A DNA stretch of 64,000 nucleotides from contig JAZOMZ010000013.1 in assembly GCA_045654205.1 (NCBI GenBank), positions 62,001 through 126,000 on the forward strand, in the 5' to 3' direction. This DNA is from Enterocola sp045654205. Its GTDB lineage: Bacteria; Bacteroidota; Bacteroidia; Bacteroidales; Paludibacteraceae. The notes beneath the pieces are model-generated. The model was not told the origin of the DNA. It was given only the letters and a program-made list of their open reading frames with translations, and did not search any database. Below are positions 61,235 to 64,000 of this stretch, one piece after another. Within the stretch, counting starts at the first letter, position 1. Each line of letters begins with the position of its first letter. The position numbers and the translations under genes were made by a program.

Positions 61235-61496
61235 ATAGAATAATTTTTTTATCATTGTTAGAATCATAAATTATTGCATTATGATATTTTTCTTGACGAT
61301 ACAGTAGTTCTATATAATATTGTTCTTCAGAATTCTCTGTCCAACAATCCTTTTCAATCTGTATTTGAATTGGTTGGGATGAATTATTACCATATTGAAT
61401 GTACAAATCTATAGTATGAGCAATATCTACTATTGATTTTTCCTTTATTTCATTACCTATTAATGCAATAACACCTTTCTTTAAATGTATACTCAT
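61233..61496 (-). CDS. Small orphan protein, 87 residues
   Basis: Not recognised. It has alternating strands and acidic patches (IQYGNNSSQPIQIQIEKD, EEQYYIELLYRQEKYHNAII). There is no signal peptide. Its stop TAG touches the 34-bp repeat. It lies between two other orphan genes on the same strand. Confidence 0.62.
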   Translation of the reverse strand: MSIHLKKGVIALIGNEIKEKSIVDIAHTIDLYIQYGNNSSQPIQIQIEKDCWTENSEEQYYIELLYRQEKYHNAIIYDSNNDKKIIL

Positions 61497-61568
61497 ACTA
61501 GACCTTATTTAGAAAATATCATATACCTAACAAATTGATTATATTCTAAACACATGCATGAAGTGCAT

Positions 61569-61934
61569 TTAGAAATTAAAAACAATGATCACGCGGCCTC
61601 TACCACAACCACCTTCTACCTCAGACATCCATTTGTACCTACCATAAACACTATCTGTTCCATATTCTGGATTCGGCCACACAGACACATCATTCCCCAA
61701 TTTATAATACGTCACTCCATTTATCGCTTTTGCAAATACATCTGCAACAGCACCATCCATATTACTCGTAAGACCACAACTATGTTTATATCCTTTTACA
61801 TCATAAATACCAGCTACCCATTCCCATTTATTATTAATAGATCCAACTTGCTGATATGAATTTTCTTTAGATGTATTAGTACAAGATGTAAAATATAATA
61901 CCACCAAAATTGCTGATAAAAAAATCTTCTTCAT
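61569..61934 (-). CDS. Small lipoprotein, 121 residues
   Basis: An unrecognised lipoprotein with signal MKKIFLSAILVVLYFTSC (Cys18). The mature part has WEWVAGIYDVKGYKHSCGL, AINGVTYYKLGNDVSVWPNP and a Gly-rich end (EVEGGCGRGRVIIVF). Two Cys in the mature part could form a disulfide. An envelope location sets it apart from its cytosolic neighbours. Confidence 0.7.
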   Translation of the reverse strand: MKKIFLSAILVVLYFTSCTNTSKENSYQQVGSINNKWEWVAGIYDVKGYKHSCGLTSNMDGAVADVFAKAINGVTYYKLGNDVSVWPNPEYGTDSVYGRYKWMSEVEGGCGRGRVIIVFNF

Positions 61935-62020
61935 GATAAAACGTTAATTAAGTATTTGAATAATTTAATAATTTGTTTCTTATAAATAATACCTGTTTTC
62001 ACATTGGTTCATCGTTTTTT

Positions 62021-62054
62021 CCCTACTAACTTAAAGGCTTTTCGGGTTACTCCT
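62021..62054 (-). repeat. 34-bp intergenic direct repeat, copy 2
   Basis: Differs from copy 1 (61201-61234) only at the eighth base. It is located between the 40-residue membrane gene and the lipoprotein gene. Confidence 0.85.
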
Positions 62055-62097
62055 TTATGAATTGCTTTTTAATTTTTCTATCAAAAAGATTTGAAAT

Positions 62098-62220
62098 TCA
62101 CTTAAATAAATTTTTGAATAGTGAATATATAAAGCCAAACACTGAAAAAATAACAGCTGTAATGAATGGTAGATTATAAATAATAAGTCCAATGACTATT
62201 ATAATTAAAATTATTTCCAT
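62098..62220 (-). CDS. Small membrane protein, 40 residues
   Basis: The frame encodes two hydrophobic stretches, MEIILIIIVIGLIIYNLPF and ITAVIFSVFGFIYSLF, joined by a short turn and ending KNLFK. It resembles in style the two tiny peptides at 60.1-60.2 kb. It is on the same strand as the orphan-gene run. It is unrecognised. Confidence 0.5.
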   Translation of the reverse strand: MEIILIIIVIGLIIYNLPFITAVIFSVFGFIYSLFKNLFK

Positions 62221-62317
62221 AGGTTTTTTATTATTTTGGGGTTAATACTATATCTCTATATCACATTTTTTCACTAAAAGGTAAACTGCAAAACAAAACT
62301 TTTTCCACATATGTACA

Positions 62318-62592
62318 TAAAAAAAGCGGGACTCCATTGTTGCAGTTCCGCTTCTGAGGCTCTCGCATTGCCCGCCAGTCTGAAACATGCAACACGAAGC
62401 CCACGCCGTATGTAGAGGTGTAGATACACCACACCCGTATATACATACCCGTAGGACATCTTTGTTGCTTTGTAATAGACTGACATAAAAGAATTTGCGA
62501 GATTCCAGAAGTCAACTACAAAACGTCTAAAGACGCCTATTATGTAAAATTTAGCCCACCCCATTTACTATACTCCCATAGCACGGCATGGA
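62318..62592 (-). ncRNA. Candidate structured non-coding RNA, about 275 nt
   Basis: A minus-strand transcript bounded by a canonical promoter (62629-62599) and a terminator (62353-62319). It is far more GC-rich than its surroundings. It contains a nested hairpin: GTATGTA/TACATAC (62442-62448 with 62408-62414) encloses GGTGTA/TACACC (62425-62430 with 62417-62422), and there is also CGTCT/AGACG at 62524-62535. Two overlapping frames of 84 and 96 codons run through it, with unlike composition and out of phase, so coding is unlikely. I do not match it to tmRNA, 6S, SRP RNA or RNase P. It is divergent from a DUF1016 nuclease gene. Confidence 0.6.
62319..62353 (-). terminator. Terminator of the candidate ncRNA
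   Basis: On the minus strand AAGCGG (62353-62348) pairs with CCGCTT (62329-62324), extended by ACT/AGT, and is followed by a run of seven T residues. Confidence 0.82.
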
Positions 62593-62598
62593 CTCGTA

Positions 62599-62629
62599 CA
62601 AAAGTATAACATTTATTAATATTTTCAAA
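62599..62629 (-). promoter_or_regulatory. Promoter of the candidate ncRNA
   Basis: On the minus strand TTTG (62629-62626), a 19-nt spacer, then TACTTTTG (62606-62599), which fits TAnnTTTG. The start should be near 62592. Confidence 0.75.
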
Positions 62630-62645
62630 CGATTTAGATGATTTT

Positions 62646-62677
62646 TTTGTCATTCACACTAATTTTCATTACCTTTG
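62646..62677 (+). promoter_or_regulatory. Promoter of the second DUF1016 gene
   Basis: TTTG (62646-62649), a 20-nt spacer, then TACCTTTG (62670-62677). The start near 62684 gives a leader of about 100 nt before the ATG at 62786. The promoter is divergent from that of the ncRNA, with the two -33 boxes 16 nt apart. Confidence 0.78.
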
Positions 62678-62785
62678 TATCACTGCTGAAAATTAAAAAT
62701 TGCACGAGAGGTAGCCCCCACTGCCAAAGTAGTAAAGTGAAAATATGTGAGAGAAACTTTATTGTTAAACTTAATTCTTTATAGA

Positions 62786-63838
62786 ATGAAAAAAGAAAAT
62801 CAAATCATTGGAAACAAAGTTTCCGTAAATCTACCAGATGGTATCGTTATTAACGAAAACGACTACAAAAAGTTATTTCATCAAACAGTTGAAATAATTG
62901 AACGTTCACGAGTAAAAGTTGCCAAACAGATTAATTCCACACGAACATCTACTTATTGGGAAATAGGAAAGCTACTTACTGAGTTAAAAATAGACAGCAA
63001 ACATGGTGATGGAATAGTAGAAAGATTATCTGCTGATCTAAAGAAAAAATATCCTAACATGGGTGTTTCTCCAAGAAATTTGTGGAACATGAAACAATTT
63101 TATCTACTTTATTATCAAGGAGATACAAAACTGCAACAGGCTGTTGCAGTTTTGCCATGGGGTCATAATCTTGTACTAATGAACAATAATCTTTCTGCAG
63201 AGAATATAATTTTTTACTCAAATGAAGTTTGTTCCAAAGGATGGTCAAGAGAAATGCTTCTTAATGCCATAAAAGCAGAATTCCATCTTTCTGTTGAGCA
63301 CATTGATAAATCTAATAACTTTTCAGAAACATTATCTCCTGCACAAGCAGAATACGCAAATGAGGTATTTCGTAGTACTTATAATATTGGTTTTATTGAT
63401 GCAACAGAACCTCTTAAAGAACTAGATTTAGAGAAACGACTTGTTAATAAAATCACGTCTTTTATAATGGAACTCGGTAGAGGTTTTAGTTTTATAGGAA
63501 ATCAATACACCTTAACTTACAACAATAAAGAGTATAGGGTTGATTTATTGTTTTACAACCGTCAACTACAGTCTATGGTTGCTATAGAACTAAAAATAGG
63601 TGAATTTAAACCTGAGTATGTAGGAAAAATGAACTTTTATTTATCACTTCTAGATAAATTGGAAAAGCTACCTAGTGAGAACCCTTCAATTGGAATTATA
63701 TTATGTGCCAGCAAAGAACATCTAGAGGTAGAACTTGCTCTTCAAGATGTTAACAAACCTATTTCTGTTGCAGAATATAAATACTTATTTCCTAAAGAAA
63801 AATTACAAAATTTATTATTGGATGAATTATTGAAATAA
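62786..63838 (+). CDS. DUF1016 (YhcG-like) PDDEXK nuclease, second copy
   Basis: A 350-residue paralogue of the protein at 18.7 kb. The N-terminal DUF1016 domain includes TYWEIGKLLTELKIDSKHGD and SPRNLWNMKQFYLLY. PWGHN follows at about 135, and the nuclease core shows YRVDLLFYNRQLQSMVAIELKIGEFKPEYVGKM with Asp and ExK. The start at 62786 is preferred over a GTG at 62747. The linker before PWGHN (TKLQQAVAV) is encoded by a perfect inverted repeat. It stands alone, divergent from the candidate ncRNA. Confidence 0.9.
   Translation: MKKENQIIGNKVSVNLPDGIVINENDYKKLFHQTVEIIERSRVKVAKQINSTRTSTYWEIGKLLTELKIDSKHGDGIVERLSADLKKKYPNMGVSPRNLWNMKQFYLLYYQGDTKLQQAVAVLPWGHNLVLMNNNLSAENIIFYSNEVCSKGWSREMLLNAIKAEFHLSVEHIDKSNNFSETLSPAQAEYANEVFRSTYNIGFIDATEPLKELDLEKRLVNKITSFIMELGRGFSFIGNQYTLTYNNKEYRVDLLFYNRQLQSMVAIELKIGEFKPEYVGKMNFYLSLLDKLEKLPSENPSIGIILCASKEHLEVELALQDVNKPISVAEYKYLFPKEKLQNLLLDELLK
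63127..63153 (+). repeat. Perfect 13-bp inverted repeat inside the second DUF1016 gene
   Basis: AAAACTGCAACAG (63127-63139), one G, then CTGTTGCAGTTTT (63141-63153). It encodes KLQQAVAV just before PWGHN. The sequence AACTGCAACA also occurs in the 3' end of the candidate ncRNA. Confidence 0.85.
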
Positions 63839-63882
63839 GTGTTGTAGAAAAAAGATACCTAACTAATTTTAAGAAGATTTTA

Positions 63883-63913
63883 TTTGCATTGTGAGAGGTA
63901 TGCATTATCTTTG
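63883..63913 (+). promoter_or_regulatory. Promoter of the last, truncated gene
   Basis: TTTG (63883-63886), a 19-nt spacer, then TATCTTTG (63906-63913). Confidence 0.75.
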
Positions 63914-63941
63914 CACGTCTTTTTATGAGATCTTCTCTCTT

Positions 63942-64000
63942 ATGATATTTATACTCATTGCATATATACTGCTTATTTTGGCTGTGGCTTTTTATAAAAG
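63942..64000 (+). CDS. Start of a membrane protein gene, cut by the window end
   Basis: The first 19 codons read MIFILIAYILLILAVAFYK, a hydrophobic N-terminus like that of sodium:solute symporters and similar permeases. The gene continues past the window. The promoter at 63883-63913 and the 23-nt leader support the start. The family cannot be fixed from so little sequence. Confidence 0.5.
   Translation, partial: MIFILIAYILLILAVAFYK

Noticed and set aside
61554..61859. Plus-strand frame opposite the small lipoprotein
   Set aside because: The minus-strand frame has a clear signal peptide and lipobox; the plus frame is its shadow.
62261..62564. Two overlapping minus-strand frames of 84 and 96 codons
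   Set aside because: They are out of phase over the same DNA, which is bounded by a promoter and terminator and has nested hairpins. A non-coding RNA explains it better.

Overview
The window reads as chromosome of an anaerobic Bacteroidales bacterium (phylum Bacteroidota). The base composition is AT-rich. Nearly every start region carries the Bacteroidota promoter pair TTTG - 19/20 nt - TAnnTTTG, and strong Shine-Dalgarno sites are mostly absent. The gene content is typical: PEP carboxykinase, pyruvate:ferredoxin oxidoreductase, a fused HisIE, the short sigma-70 RpoD, BT0820-like phosphatase, DUF4922, FISUMP and S46 families. A T9SS plug protein and a secreted amylase with a C-terminal T9SS sorting domain show a working type IX secretion system. 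I cannot name the genus from sequence alone.

Layout. 1-6.9 kb: 3' end of pckA, a TIGR02757 protein, the T9SS plug protein, an orphan response regulator, htpG behind a textbook sigma-54 promoter, and tRNA-Arg. 7-15.3 kb: a lipoprotein GH13 enzyme, a Rieske-like lipoprotein, hpt-adk-obgE, the reverse-strand era-der-gluQ operon, and a lipoprotein nuclease. 15.4-22.5 kb: a HigBA-like pair, then a DUF4922 / SpoIID / AmpG-type cluster interrupted by three AT-rich genes ending in a DUF1016 PDDEXK nuclease. 22.5-37.3 kb: a FISUMP lipoprotein, a HAD phosphatase, hisC-hisB, an aminotransferase, rnpB, rpoD, a nucleoside phosphorylase, purU-hisH-hisA-hisF-hisIE-ftsE, a TPR protein with ribH, and tRNA-Cys. 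37.4-52.5 kb: an EEP lipoprotein, uup, an S46-family protein lacking the catalytic residues, pdxB-truA, the T9SS-exported amylase, rho and nifJ. 52.5-58.1 kb: hupB, two tandem rhomboids in a six-gene run, purE and recR. 58.2-64 kb is an accessory island: HipBA with a perfect operator, a same-strand string of small orphan genes (some under 45 codons) with a 34-bp direct repeat, a candidate structured ncRNA of about 275 nt with its own promoter and terminator, and a divergent second DUF1016 nuclease carrying a perfect 13-bp inverted repeat in its coding region.

A dispersed repeat system runs through the window. It consists of tandem TTAGGAR heptamers and a composite element of about 85 bp with a GAGAGCAA...TTGCCGAG dyad. 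Copies sit at gene boundaries, often supplying stop codons, RBS-like AGGAG, or part of a promoter. The best candidates for something undescribed are the ncRNA/DUF1016 locus, the small-gene array with its 34-bp repeat, the palindromic inserts shared by both DUF1016 genes, and the catalytically dead S46 homologue.
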